DNA of 64,000 bases, from NCBI GenBank assembly GCA_015068665.1, contig SVKB01000004.1, forward strand, positions 62,001 through 126,000, written 5' to 3'. The notes under the pieces are model-generated. The model was not told where the DNA came from and did no database searches. It worked only from the letters and a program-made list of their open reading frames with translations. The stretch's first letter is position 1, and each line of letters begins with the position of its first letter. Made by a program: the position numbers and the translations under genes. This stretch comes from Oscillospiraceae bacterium (GTDB lineage: Bacteria; Bacillota; Clostridia; UMGS1840; HGM11507). Below are positions 1 through 8,777 of this stretch, piece by piece.

Positions 1-104
1 CATTGCTGTATAATGGTTCTTATATGCTGGGAGAGTTGATTGTTACCGTTATAGTAATGCTGTTTATATCAAATATAAAATACTTTGATAATATGATAAA
101 ATAG
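1..104 (+). CDS. C-terminal end of an unidentified membrane protein (partial)
   Basis: An open frame enters from the left edge (first full codon at position 3) and stops at a TAG at 102-104. The 33 visible residues are hydrophobic in the middle and end in a short basic tail, as expected of the last membrane segment of a polytopic protein. Too little is present to name a family. It is followed directly by a terminator-like hairpin, so it belongs to a transcription unit separate from spoIIGA. Confidence 0.5.
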   Translation, partial: LLYNGSYMLGELIVTVIVMLFISNIKYFDNMIK

Positions 105-110
105 TTTTAA

Positions 111-160
111 AAATGTCGAAACATTTTTGATTTTTCAATTCATGTTTCGGCATTTTTTTT
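111..160 (+). terminator. Rho-independent terminator after the partial membrane gene
   Basis: An inverted repeat with arms at about 111-124 and 142-154 (core AATGTCGAAACA / TGTTTCGGCATT, one G-U pair) is followed by eight T residues. It lies directly after the stop codon at 104. The same arms contain the Spo0A-type boxes listed separately. Confidence 0.8.
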
Positions 161-179
161 GTTTTCAATATTGTATAAT
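114..179 (+). promoter_or_regulatory. Likely spoIIGA-sigE promoter with two inverted Spo0A (0A) boxes
   Basis: TGTCGAA at 114-120 matches the 0A box consensus TGNCGAA exactly, and TTCGGCA at 146-152 is the reverse complement of a second match. A TATAAT -10 element sits at 174-179, about 20 bases before the GTG start at 200. No good -35 lies at the usual 17-base distance; the downstream 0A box occupies the -35 region. This resembles the Bacillus subtilis spoIIG promoter, where Spo0A~P activates a sigma-A promoter with poor spacing. The boxes and -10 are seen; the regulation is inferred. Confidence 0.6.
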
Positions 180-199
180 CATGATGGTGGTGAAATATT

Positions 200-1033
200 G
201 TGATAATATACTGGGATGTATTGTTTCTTATTAATTTTTTTATTGATTATATGGTTATATATGTAACTGCAAAAATTACGGGAAATTATACTTCGCTGTT
301 GAGAATAGCAGTTGCGTCAATAATCGGTGCAATAATCGGAGTATTTGCTTTTGAGAAAATATTTTTTGGAGTTTACGGTGTATTTATATCATTTTTGATG
401 TTGTATATAGCTTTTTCTTTTTTTGATATTAAATCAGCTTTGATTTTCTTTATGGTAATTTTTATATTAGGCGGAATAAGTTTTTTTATAAATAATATTT
501 TTAACAGAATAGTATGGATAGGAGCTGTTGCATACACAGAAAATTCGCTGCTTTTATCTTTGCTTTTTTGCATATTATGTGTCGTATCAATTTTACTCTT
601 TTTCAGATTGTTTAAAAGATTGCTTATCAAAAAGAATATGATAAAAAAGATTAATATAGGATTTGAAGGAAAAAATGTTGATTTATATGCTTTGATGGAC
701 ACCGGGAATTTATTACTTGATCCTGTGACAGGATATCCTGTTGTTTTGGTTTTTTTTGAAAAAATAAAAGGAATTTTACCTGAACCGTTGAAACTATTTA
801 TGGAATCCGAAAATGGGTTGTTGACTACGATGGACAGAAAATATAAAAATAAAATATGTCTGATTCCTTATAAAACGGCAGGGGATGAGAGTATATTGAA
901 AGGTTTCAGACCGGATTACGTTATTTTAAAGGATAACAAAGAAAGGGTGATAAAAAATGTTATAGTGGCTGTTGTTTTTAAAAAAATGTCTGCTGATAAT
1001 GAATTTGAAGCTGTATTAAATCCACAGATATAG
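200..1033 (+). CDS. spoIIGA: SpoIIGA, membrane aspartic protease that activates pro-sigma-E
   Basis: This is the mother-cell protease that removes the N-terminal pro-sequence of sigma-E early in sporulation. The 277-residue protein has about five hydrophobic segments in its first 140 residues and a C-terminal cytoplasmic domain carrying an aspartic-protease-type motif with the candidate catalytic Asp at residue 167 (ALMDTGNLL). The start is a GTG at 200, which gives the typical family beginning (MIIYWDV...) and is preceded by GGTGG at 186-190. Its substrate gene, sigE, begins ten bases downstream, the classic spoIIG arrangement. In known cases cleavage also requires the forespore signal SpoIIR, which is not in this window. 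Confidence 0.95.
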   Translation: MIIYWDVLFLINFFIDYMVIYVTAKITGNYTSLLRIAVASIIGAIIGVFAFEKIFFGVYGVFISFLMLYIAFSFFDIKSALIFFMVIFILGGISFFINNIFNRIVWIGAVAYTENSLLLSLLFCILCVVSILLFFRLFKRLLIKKNMIKKINIGFEGKNVDLYALMDTGNLLLDPVTGYPVVLVFFEKIKGILPEPLKLFMESENGLLTTMDRKYKNKICLIPYKTAGDESILKGFRPDYVILKDNKERVIKNVIVAVVFKKMSADNEFEAVLNPQI

Positions 1034-1043
1034 GAGTATTACT

Positions 1044-1760
1044 ATGAAAATGAAAATATTTGAAAAAATTAAAGAATTTATCATAAAACTTTACAGTAAG
1101 GATAACTATCTTGAATATATAGGCGGAACGGATATACTTCCACCTCCGCTGACTCAGGAAGAAGAGGAAGAGTATCTTAATAGCTTGCAAATGGGCAGTG
1201 AAGAAGCTAAAAAAATAATTATTGAACATAATCTGAGACTGGTTGTGTATATAGCCAGGAAATTTGAAAATACAGGGATATTCGTTGAAGATCTTATATC
1301 TATCGGTACAATTGGGTTAATAAAAGCAATAAATACATTTAAGCCGGATAAAAATATCAAGCTTGCAACCTACGCATCAAAATGTATAGAAAATGAGATA
1401 CTGATGTACATGAGAAAAAATGCTAACCGTAAAACTGAAATATCAATTGATGAACCGCTGAATGTGGATTGGGATGGCAATGAATTGCTTCTATCGGATA
1501 TTTTAGGTACGGATACAGATGTTATATATAAAAGCTTTGAGGAAAAAGTGGATAGGGAAATACTTAATGAAGCTCTTTCTAAGCTGAGTAAAAGAGAACA
1601 GGATATAATGAACTTAAGATTTGGATTGATAAAAGGGCAGGAAAAAACGCAAAAAGAAGTAGCGGATATGCTTGGAATAAGTCAGTCTTACATATCAAGG
1701 CTGGAAAAAAAGATTATAGAAAAGCTGCAAAAAGAAGTACATAAAATGCTGGAATTTTAA
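1044..1760 (+). CDS. sigE: RNA polymerase sigma-E factor, early mother-cell sporulation sigma
   Basis: This is the sigma-70 family factor that directs early mother-cell transcription after asymmetric division. The 238 residues start with an amphipathic pro-sequence followed by a YIGG...[10 protein letters not shown] segment that closely matches the region around the known sigma-E processing site. Region 2 follows ([16 protein letters not shown], then [12 protein letters not shown]) and the C-terminus holds the region 4 helix-turn-helix ([19 protein letters not shown]). AGGAG at 1032-1036 overlaps the spoIIGA stop, so the two are translated from one message. A strong terminator closes the unit. 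The forespore factor gene sigG, which often follows sigE, is absent here. Confidence 0.97.
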   Translation: MKMKIFEKIKEFIIKLYSKDNYLEYIGGTDILPPPLTQEEEEEYLNSLQMGSEEAKKIIIEHNLRLVVYIARKFENTGIFVEDLISIGTIGLIKAINTFKPDKNIKLATYASKCIENEILMYMRKNANRKTEISIDEPLNVDWDGNELLLSDILGTDTDVIYKSFEEKVDREILNEALSKLSKREQDIMNLRFGLIKGQEKTQKEVADMLGISQSYISRLEKKIIEKLQKEVHKMLEF

Positions 1761-1807
1761 AAACGTCTCCATGTAAAGCGTTTTTCTTTACATGGAGACG
1801 TTTTTTT
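1761..1807 (+). terminator. Strong Rho-independent terminator after sigE
   Basis: A perfect 18-base-pair stem (1761-1778 paired with 1786-1803) encloses a 7-base loop and runs into a T tract ending at 1807. Confidence 0.95.
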
Positions 1808-1842
1808 ATCATAGAAAAAATAAAAAAAATTTAAAAAAACTA

Positions 1843-1871
1843 ATGACAAATCGGATAAAAAGATATATAAT
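1843..1871 (+). promoter_or_regulatory. Sigma-A-type promoter for the cdaA operon
   Basis: ATGACA at 1843-1848, a 17-base spacer and a perfect TATAAT at 1866-1871 lie about 40 bases before the cdaA start and just after the sigE terminator. Confidence 0.75.
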
Positions 1872-1910
1872 AAACTTAATATTTATTATATAAGGGGAAG
1901 TAGGTGTCTC

Positions 1911-2741
1911 ATGAAGGATTTGTTTTCGTGGTTAATCATAATTTTATCGGTTGTAATTGATGTAACCATAGTCAGCTTTTTGTTTTACAAGGTGATTACG
2001 TTTTTCCGTAATACGCGTGCTTATCAACTGCTTAAGGGGATTGCTCTTGTGTTGATTATTGCTCAGTTGAGTGAAATTTTCGGTTTTTCAGCTGTTAGCT
2101 TTATACTGAAAAACACCTTGCAGGTTGGCTTGATTGCTGTTGTAATTTTATTCCAGCCTGAAATCAGAAAAGGATTATCCGATATGGGAAGCCGTGGTTT
2201 TAAATTCCTTAACGTTGAAGATAACCGTGATAATGAAGCGGTCAGTGTTCTTATAAAAAATATTGTCAGTGCTTGTCTTGAGTTGTCTAAGATGGGTCAT
2301 GGTGCTTTAATAGTTTTCGAAAGAAAGGTAAAAATCGGTGATGTTATAAGAACCGGTATAAATCTTAATTCCGCTGTATCAACCGAGCTTTTAGTTAATA
2401 TATTTATTCCCAATACACCCCTTCATGATGGTGCAGTTGTTATTGGTGAGGATAAAATTAAAGCGGCAGCTTGTTTTTTACCCCTTTCTCAGAATGAAAC
2501 CCTTCCAAGTGAGCTTGGTACACGACACAGAGCCGGTATAGGAATTACCGAGTCAACCGACGCCATTTCCGTGATTGTATCTGAGGAGACCGGCAAGATT
2601 TCTGTAGCAGCTGATGGTGTATTGACAAGAAATCTCAATGAAGATAAATTATATGGTATTTTAAAGCAAGCTCTTTTCAGTGAAAACAGGAAAGAAAAGA
2701 AAAGTAAAAAAGTCTGGAGGTTTAATAAAAATGAAAAATAA
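1911..2741 (+). CDS. cdaA: CdaA, membrane diadenylate cyclase (c-di-AMP synthase)
   Basis: The enzyme joins two ATP molecules into cyclic di-AMP, which controls potassium and osmolyte homeostasis and cell-wall integrity in Firmicutes. The 276 residues begin with three membrane segments (about 5-30, 37-58 and 62-82), followed by a DisA_N-type cyclase domain with the signature Asp-Gly-Ala at 173-175 (PLHDGAVVI) and the Arg-His-Arg triplet at 205-207 (TRHRAGIG). The ATG at 1911 is preceded by a purine-rich GGGGAAGTAGG stretch. The gene overlaps cdaR by eleven bases, the usual cdaA-cdaR pairing. The glmM gene that often follows is not here; an FAD enzyme takes its place. Confidence 0.96.
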   Translation: MKDLFSWLIIILSVVIDVTIVSFLFYKVITFFRNTRAYQLLKGIALVLIIAQLSEIFGFSAVSFILKNTLQVGLIAVVILFQPEIRKGLSDMGSRGFKFLNVEDNRDNEAVSVLIKNIVSACLELSKMGHGALIVFERKVKIGDVIRTGINLNSAVSTELLVNIFIPNTPLHDGAVVIGEDKIKAAACFLPLSQNETLPSELGTRHRAGIGITESTDAISVIVSEETGKISVAADGVLTRNLNEDKLYGILKQALFSENRKEKKSKKVWRFNKNEK

Positions 2742-3687
2742 ACTAAAAGACAATCTTATTTTAAAAATAATATCAGTCAGCATAGCTATAATAGTCTGGC
2801 TTTATATTCAGGTTGTTCAATCTCCTGTAAATGATTTTTATTTCTATAATATTGAAGTTCTTGATTCTGACGGAAATACAATTGAAGCAGATATTCTCCA
2901 AAATAGAGGTTTATATATTGTGGAGGGCGAAAAACCTACTGTGGATATACATGTACGTACATCATTGTTAAAGCTTATGAACCTGAAAAAAGGTTCTTAT
3001 GAAGCTCGTGTTGATTTATCCGGTGCCCCGGATTCAGAAACCTATCCTGTTCGTATTGTTAAAAAAGGCGACAATCTTAATGATATTGATATCAGTGTCA
3101 GAAATGCAAAACAGGTTGCTATTAAGTTTGAGGAAATAGAGATGAAGGATAGTCTTGCTGTTCAGGTAGAGTTTGACGATAAGAAGCTTCCTGACGGATA
3201 TTATACTGACAGAAACAGTATAACATTAGATATGCCTTATATTCGTGTAAAAGCTCCTGAATCTGAAACAATGGAAAATGTTAAAGCCGTGGTTGATATT
3301 GATTTATCGGGAAAAACTGAAAGCTTCAGCGAGGATTTTCCTGTTAAGCTTGTGTATGAAAACGGCAGACCTGTATCTTTAAAGGAAACCGGAATCGAAA
3401 TAGTCGATAAGAAGGTTAAAGCAAATGTTGAGATTCTTTATAAAAAGGATGTTGAGCTGAAGCTCTATAACAAAAACGAAAAGCTTGAACTTAAGGTTGA
3501 ACCTTCGACGGTAACTTTAATTGGTGCCAAAGATTCGATAAAGGATATGCTTGATTTGACAATCAGAGAGTATACTCTTGAAAAAGAAGAGGTTGGATAC
3601 ACTCAGAAAATAAAAATACCGTCAACTGATAAGTATAAAGTGCAGAATGATACGGTAACCGTCCGTGTAATGAATGTTCTTGAGTAA
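2731..3687 (+). CDS. cdaR: CdaR (YbbR-domain) regulator of CdaA
   Basis: This membrane-anchored extracytoplasmic protein modulates the activity of the adjacent diadenylate cyclase. The 318 residues have a single N-terminal membrane anchor (LILKIISVSIAIIVWLYIQV), typical of YbbR proteins, followed by several YbbR repeat domains (the VDIHV, VKAPES and VTLIGA segments mark repeats). The start is the ATG at 2731, which has GGAGG at 2716-2720. An in-frame ATG at 2680 lies inside cdaA and would only add a charged extension, so I rejected it. The start overlaps the end of cdaA, suggesting coupled translation. Confidence 0.92.
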   Translation: MKNKLKDNLILKIISVSIAIIVWLYIQVVQSPVNDFYFYNIEVLDSDGNTIEADILQNRGLYIVEGEKPTVDIHVRTSLLKLMNLKKGSYEARVDLSGAPDSETYPVRIVKKGDNLNDIDISVRNAKQVAIKFEEIEMKDSLAVQVEFDDKKLPDGYYTDRNSITLDMPYIRVKAPESETMENVKAVVDIDLSGKTESFSEDFPVKLVYENGRPVSLKETGIEIVDKKVKANVEILYKKDVELKLYNKNEKLELKVEPSTVTLIGAKDSIKDMLDLTIREYTLEKEEVGYTQKIKIPSTDKYKVQNDTVTVRVMNVLE

Positions 3688-3702
3688 AAGGAGGAACAGG
3701 GA

Positions 3703-5265
3703 TTGACAATTTGTGTTAACGATATTTTTCTTCCTGTTAACCATACTGTTGATGATGCATTTCGTGCTGCTGTCAAAAAAAGCGGCGTTAAAGAAGATAA
3801 TATTAGCAAACTGTATATAAAGAAAAAATCAATAGATGCAAGAGGCGGAGAGCTAAAATTCGTCTATTCTGTTTGTATATCATTACACCAGCCGGCTAAA
3901 TTAAGCAAGCGGCATGATGTTAAGATACTTGAGGAATATGAATATGCTGTACATCCTGCAAAAGCTTTAAAGGAACGGCCTGTTGTTGTAGGGTTTGGTC
4001 CGGCAGGAATATTTTGTGCATATCTGCTTACTTTATATGGTGCAAAACCCATTGTGCTTGAAATGGGTAAAAGCGTGGATGAAAGAAAGCAGGATGTTGA
4101 TTTATTCTTTAATACAGGTGTATTTAATGAAAAGTCAAATGTTCAGTTCGGCGAAGGCGGAGCAGGTACCTTTTCAGACGGTAAGCTTACAACGAGAATT
4201 AATGATAAAAGATGTTCTTTTGTCTTGGAAACCTTTCATAAATTTGGAGCGGAGGAAAATATTTTATATGAAGCCCGCCCTCATCTTGGAACTGATAAAT
4301 TAATTGATATTGTAAAAAAAATACGAAAATTTATTGAGGAAAATGGCGGAGAGGTTCATTTTCAGGCTGAGGTTACTGATCTTCTGATTGAAAAAAACGA
4401 AATCAGAGGAGTTACGCTCGCCGACGGTGAAAAGATTTATACTGATAAGGTTGTTCTCGCAATCGGACATAGCAGCAGAACAATGTATGAGCTAATTTAT
4501 AAGCTTGGTATTGCTATGGAAAAGAAACCGTTTTCAGTCGGATTCAGAATAGAACACAGCAGAGATTTTATAGACTCGGCAAGATTTGGTAAATATGCGG
4601 GAAATGTACAGCTTGGTTCCGCAGATTATCAGTTTTCATACCGTCAGGGGGACCGTGGGTGTTATACATTCTGTATGTGCCCCGGTGGGCAGGTTATTGC
4701 CTCCAATTCCGAAAGAGACAGTGTTGTAACCAACGGTATGAGTAAGTCTGACCGTTCAGATGTCAATTCAAACAGTGCCGTGGTTGCATCGGTTCTACCG
4801 CAAGACCTTGACGTAGATATTTTGTCAGGTGTTGAATTTCAGCGAAAGCTTGAAAAATTAGCTTTTACAATGGGTGGGGAAAATTATTCTGCACCTGCTC
4901 AGCTAAGCTGTGATTTTTTAAATGAGAAAAAAACAACGGCATTTAAGTCATTTAAACCAAGCTATCCGTTAGGTACTGAATTTTGTGATTTTAATGAAGT
5001 GTTACCCACAAAAATAAAGGATATGCTTAAATCAGGACTGGCAGACTTTGATAAAAAAATTAAAGGTTTTTCAAGCGGTGATGGCATACTGACCGGATTT
5101 GAAACACGGACAAGTGCTCCTTTAAGAATATTAAGAGGTGTTGACTTTAATTCCGTAAGTATCAGAGGATTGTATCCTTGCGGTGAGGGTGCCGGTTATG
5201 CCGGTGGTATAACAAGTGCCGCCGTAGACGGGTTAAGAATAGCGCAGGCTATACTGGAAGAATAA
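3703..5265 (+). CDS. FAD-dependent oxidoreductase of the COG2509 type
   Basis: This is a predicted flavoprotein of unknown substrate. It has an N-terminal domain of about 90 residues, then a dinucleotide-binding motif at about residues 97-102 (VVGFGPAGIFCA) and a second family block (FGEGGAGTFSDGKL), and ends with a glycine-rich FAD-contacting segment (GLYPCGEGAGYAGGI). The length of 520 residues is normal for these proteins, which are widespread in Clostridia and usually annotated only as NAD(P)/FAD-dependent dehydrogenase. The start is a TTG at 3703 with a strong AGGAGG at 3689-3694. It follows cdaR by 15 bases and is probably cotranscribed with it; no functional link to c-di-AMP can be shown from sequence. 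Confidence 0.88.
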   Translation: MTICVNDIFLPVNHTVDDAFRAAVKKSGVKEDNISKLYIKKKSIDARGGELKFVYSVCISLHQPAKLSKRHDVKILEEYEYAVHPAKALKERPVVVGFGPAGIFCAYLLTLYGAKPIVLEMGKSVDERKQDVDLFFNTGVFNEKSNVQFGEGGAGTFSDGKLTTRINDKRCSFVLETFHKFGAEENILYEARPHLGTDKLIDIVKKIRKFIEENGGEVHFQAEVTDLLIEKNEIRGVTLADGEKIYTDKVVLAIGHSSRTMYELIYKLGIAMEKKPFSVGFRIEHSRDFIDSARFGKYAGNVQLGSADYQFSYRQGDRGCYTFCMCPGGQVIASNSERDSVVTNGMSKSDRSDVNSNSAVVASVLPQDLDVDILSGVEFQRKLEKLAFTMGGENYSAPAQLSCDFLNEKKTTAFKSFKPSYPLGTEFCDFNEVLPTKIKDMLKSGLADFDKKIKGFSSGDGILTGFETRTSAPLRILRGVDFNSVSIRGLYPCGEGAGYAGGITSAAVDGLRIAQAILEE

Positions 5266-5286
5266 TAAATAATCAGAGGTGTTGTT

Positions 5287-6315
5287 ATGGATTTTATTAA
5301 CAGAGGTAAAGAATTTGACTTAATTGGCTTTGGCGAGGTTATGCTACGACTGTCTCCCGACAGTAAGGAGAAAATATCTACAAGTGAAAGCTTTGTCAAA
5401 AATGCAGGAGGAAGTGAGCTTAACGTTGTATCCGGCGCGGCGATGCTGGGAGTGCGTTCAGCGATTATAACAAAACTTCCTGAAAATAAACTCGGACACT
5501 TTGTAAGAAATAAAATTCGATATGGTAATGTAAGTGATGATTATATAGTATATGATCATTCTCCTTCCAAAAGATTGGGAATCTATTTTTATGAAAGTGG
5601 TGTTTATCCGAGAAAATCTTCAGTTGTTTATGACAGGGCCAATGCTTCTATTACAACCTTGTGCGATGAAGAAATTCCTGATGATATTTTTGATAAAACT
5701 TCTATATTCCACATCAGCAGCATTTCTCTTGCATTAGGTGAAACACTTCGTACAACCGCAATTGATTGCATAAAAAGATTTAAAGAGGCCGGTGCAGTTA
5801 TATCATTTGATGTAAACTACCGTGCTACCTTGTGGGATGAAGATACAGCGAGAGAAACCATACAAAAGATTTTACCGTTTGTCGATATTTTATTTGTGTC
5901 AGAGGAAAGCTCAAGACGAATGTTCCGAAAAAAGGGAACTTTAGAAGAAATACAAAAAAGCTATGTGGATGAATACGGTTGTAAGATAGTAGCTACAACA
6001 AAAAGAGAAGTAATAAGTCCGACTAAGCACAACTTCTCTTCGCAGATTTATTATGACGGTAAGTTTTATACTGAACCTGCTTACGAAAATATCGAAATTG
6101 TTGACCGTGTAGGTAGCGGTGATGCATATGTTGCCGGAGCACTTTACGGTATTATCACTCATTCGGATATTACAAGTGCGCTGGAAATCGGAAATGCAAT
6201 GTCTGCTATAAAAAATACCTTGAATGGAGATATGTGCTCATGCAGTATCGGTGAGCTTGAAGAAGTTATCAAGTCTCATAAAAACAGTGGCGAGCAAAGC
6301 GAAATGAACCGATAA
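5287..6315 (+). CDS. PfkB-family sugar kinase, likely 2-dehydro-3-deoxygluconokinase-like
   Basis: This is a ribokinase/PfkB-fold kinase that phosphorylates a sugar or sugar acid with ATP. The 342 residues show the N-terminal GFGEVMLRLSP strand, the substrate-binding NAGGSELNVV motif and the C-terminal catalytic/anion-hole motif VDRVGSGDAYVAGAL, whose GSGDAY is a mild variant of the usual GAGDAF. The general resemblance is to KDG kinases (KdgK). No KDPG aldolase or uronate gene is adjacent, so the substrate stays open. AGAGGTG lies ten bases before the ATG. It sits between the FAD enzyme and birA with only short gaps. Confidence 0.82.
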   Translation: MDFINRGKEFDLIGFGEVMLRLSPDSKEKISTSESFVKNAGGSELNVVSGAAMLGVRSAIITKLPENKLGHFVRNKIRYGNVSDDYIVYDHSPSKRLGIYFYESGVYPRKSSVVYDRANASITTLCDEEIPDDIFDKTSIFHISSISLALGETLRTTAIDCIKRFKEAGAVISFDVNYRATLWDEDTARETIQKILPFVDILFVSEESSRRMFRKKGTLEEIQKSYVDEYGCKIVATTKREVISPTKHNFSSQIYYDGKFYTEPAYENIEIVDRVGSGDAYVAGALYGIITHSDITSALEIGNAMSAIKNTLNGDMCSCSIGELEEVIKSHKNSGEQSEMNR

Positions 6316-6317
6316 TT

Positions 6318-7094
6318 ATGATTAGAGTAACCGAAGAAAAAATAACTGAGTATCTTGGTAAAATTCCGTTTACCTTTAAAATTTTTGATGAACTGGAATC
6401 TACTAATTTATACGCAAAACAAAGCGTCGGTAAGGAATTAAATAATCATGTGATTATCGCAGATAAGCAAACTGCCGGCAGAGGACGCTGCGGACGTGAT
6501 TTTTATTCACCCGAGGGAAATGGTATATATATGTCTGCAGTAATAAAAGCGGACAAAAAATTCGAAGATATTGAATTGTTAACAGTAGCTGTTGCTGCAA
6601 TTACACATAAAGCTATAGAAAAAGTATCCGGGTGTAATTGTGAAATTAAATGGGTTAATGATATATACTTGAACAAAAAGAAAATATGCGGTATTTTATG
6701 TGAAAACATACTTGATAAAAACAGTATGAAAGTTAAGCATATTATCATTGGCATCGGTATAAATGTTAAGTCAACTGAGAATTTTCCCCGGGAACTTCAA
6801 AATAAAGCAGGTGCGATAGCTATACCATCTCTTGACAGGAATTTTCTTATAGCAGAAATACTTAAAGGGATATATAATTTGTCAGAGAATTTTGAGCTTG
6901 ATGATTATTTATCTTATTACAGAGAACATTCTATGGTCCTTAATAAAATGATAAGATTTAACGAAAACGGAAAAGAGATGTTTGGAAGAGCTGTTGAAAT
7001 AAATTCCTCGGGAAATCTTGTAGTTGAACTTTTAAACAATGAAAAAAGGATACTCAGATCCGGTGAGATTAGTATAGGTGTCAGTGATGCTTAA
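6318..7094 (+). CDS. birA: Biotin--protein ligase, monofunctional (no DNA-binding domain)
   Basis: This enzyme activates biotin to biotinyl-AMP and attaches it to biotin-dependent carboxylases. The 258 residues contain the catalytic biotin-binding loop GRGRCGR at 54-60 and the KWVND motif at 111-115, then a C-terminal SH3-like cap domain. The helix-turn-helix domain that makes some BirA proteins repressors is missing, so this one should be a ligase only. The ATG is two bases after the previous stop. bioY follows with overlap, making a biotin-salvage pair; no biotin biosynthesis gene is in the window. Confidence 0.94.
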   Translation: MIRVTEEKITEYLGKIPFTFKIFDELESTNLYAKQSVGKELNNHVIIADKQTAGRGRCGRDFYSPEGNGIYMSAVIKADKKFEDIELLTVAVAAITHKAIEKVSGCNCEIKWVNDIYLNKKKICGILCENILDKNSMKVKHIIIGIGINVKSTENFPRELQNKAGAIAIPSLDRNFLIAEILKGIYNLSENFELDDYLSYYREHSMVLNKMIRFNENGKEMFGRAVEINSSGNLVVELLNNEKRILRSGEISIGVSDA

Positions 7095-7629
7095 TCAAAA
7101 ACAAATTGCAAAATCAGGGATGATGGTTGCCTTTTTGGTTGTTTGTGCTTTTATTAGGATACCTGCGTTTGCTGTACCTTATTCACTTGTTTTTTTTGCG
7201 GTTAACTTCATTACTGTTATTTCGGATATTAAAACAGGATTTTTCAGTATTTTGATTTATGTCCTGCTCGGGTTTTTGGGAGTCCCTGTTTTTTCTCAGG
7301 GAGGCGGATTGAGCTGCGTTATAAGTCCGGGCTTTGGTTATATTATTGGTTTTGTTGTAATTCAACCTGTATGTGCTTTTTTAAAAAAAGTTATTTCAGA
7401 CTATAAGCCTGGAATAATGTACAAAAATATTATTTTGGGCATTATAAATCTGCTTGTGGTATATTTTCTCGGTTGTGGTTACGGATATGTAATATCCTGT
7501 TTCTACCTTAAACAAAATCTGTCATTATGGTATTTTGTTCAGTTTTACATACTGATATTTATACCCGGAGATATAATTTCAGTTATAATTTCCGGTTACC
7601 TTATAAAAAAACTTAAATTTGTAATTTAA
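7087..7629 (+). CDS. bioY: BioY, biotin-binding S component of an ECF transporter
   Basis: This integral membrane protein captures biotin and works with an ECF energising module. The 180 residues form about six hydrophobic segments and show BioY landmarks, including the GVPVFSQGGGLSCVISPGFG region and the GYIIGF segment. I place the start at ATG 7087 because AGGTG at 7076-7080 is correctly spaced for it; a GTG at 7078 is in frame but has no ribosome site. The gene overlaps birA. The A and T components (ecfA1, ecfA2, ecfT) are encoded 15 kb downstream, a group II (shared-module) arrangement. Confidence 0.93.
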   Translation: MLNQKQIAKSGMMVAFLVVCAFIRIPAFAVPYSLVFFAVNFITVISDIKTGFFSILIYVLLGFLGVPVFSQGGGLSCVISPGFGYIIGFVVIQPVCAFLKKVISDYKPGIMYKNIILGIINLLVVYFLGCGYGYVISCFYLKQNLSLWYFVQFYILIFIPGDIISVIISGYLIKKLKFVI

Positions 7630-7631
7630 TA

Positions 7632-7660
7632 TTGATTTTTGTCTTATTTTGTAGCATAAT
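7632..7660 (+). promoter_or_regulatory. Sigma-A-type promoter for ilvE
   Basis: TTGATT at 7632-7637, a 17-base spacer and CATAAT at 7655-7660 are located 35 bases upstream of the ilvE start. Confidence 0.65.
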
Positions 7661-7694
7661 ATAAGCAATATGATTATTTTGAGGAGAGATAAAA

Positions 7695-8759
7695 ATGGAA
7701 ATCAGAATTGAAAAAACTACAACACCTAAGGCTAAACCGGATCAGAGCAATCTTGGCTTCGGAAAAATTTTTACTGACCATATGTTTGTTATGGATTATG
7801 AAGCCGGTAAGGGATGGCATGATGCCAGAATAATTCCGTATCAGAATATATCGTTGGCACCTTCCGCTATGGTTTTTCATTACGGTCAGGAAATGTTCGA
7901 GGGATTAAAAGCTTATAAGGGTAAGGATGGTCAGACCAGATTGTTCCGTCCTGAAATGAATGCGAAAAGAACAAATGAATCAAATAAAAGACTTTGCATT
8001 CCTGAATTGCCTGTTGAATATTTTGTTGAAGCAGTTAAGGCAATTGTTAAAATTGATGAGGAGTGGATTCCTACACAACCGGGAACCTCTTTATATATAA
8101 GACCTTTTATAATTGCGACTGATGAATTTTTAGGCGTTGCACCTTCTAAAACATATAAATTTATAATAATCTTATCACCAAGTGGTGCATACTATGCCAG
8201 TGGACTTGCTCCTGTAGGTATCTGGATTGAAGATGAATATGTACGTGCTGTCAGAGGTGGTATGGGTTTTGCTAAAACCGGAGGTAATTACGCCGCATCG
8301 CTTATTGGTCAGGTTAAGGCTCATGATGACGGATATTCTCAGGTTTTATGGCTTGACGGTGTTGAGAGAAAATACATTGAAGAAGTAGGTGCTATGAATA
8401 TTTTCTTTAAGATTAACGGAAAAATCGTAACTCCTATGCTTAACGGAAGTATTCTTCCCGGTATTACACGTAATTCAGTTATTCATTTGTGCAAAAAATG
8501 GGGATACGAGGTTGAAGAAAGAAAGATTTCCGTTGATGAACTGTTGGAAGCTCAGAAGAACGGTAGTCTTGAAGAGGTGTTTGGTACCGGTACAGCTGCG
8601 GTTATTTCTCCGGTAGGAAAATTAAGATACTGTGATGATGTTATGATAATCAACGGTGGGGAAATCGGTCCGGTCAGCCAGAAAATCTATGACACTGTTA
8701 CAGGTATTCAAAATGGTACAGTTGAAGATAAATTCAACTGGATAACCTATGTAAAATAA
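7695..8759 (+). CDS. ilvE: Branched-chain amino acid aminotransferase
   Basis: This PLP enzyme carries out the last transamination in leucine, isoleucine and valine synthesis, or the first step of their degradation. The 354 residues match the long (eukaryote-like, type II) BCAT class: [14 protein letters not shown] near 61-74, the PLP lysine K194 in [22 protein letters not shown], and [11 protein letters not shown] near the C-terminus. GAGGAG lies nine bases before the ATG. No ilv biosynthesis genes are adjacent; the next gene encodes a DivIVA-like protein 18 bases downstream. Confidence 0.95.
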   Translation: MEIRIEKTTTPKAKPDQSNLGFGKIFTDHMFVMDYEAGKGWHDARIIPYQNISLAPSAMVFHYGQEMFEGLKAYKGKDGQTRLFRPEMNAKRTNESNKRLCIPELPVEYFVEAVKAIVKIDEEWIPTQPGTSLYIRPFIIATDEFLGVAPSKTYKFIIILSPSGAYYASGLAPVGIWIEDEYVRAVRGGMGFAKTGGNYAASLIGQVKAHDDGYSQVLWLDGVERKYIEEVGAMNIFFKINGKIVTPMLNGSILPGITRNSVIHLCKKWGYEVEERKISVDELLEAQKNGSLEEVFGTGTAAVISPVGKLRYCDDVMIINGGEIGPVSQKIYDTVTGIQNGTVEDKFNWITYVK

Positions 8760-8777
8760 TAACCGGAGGATGTATAA

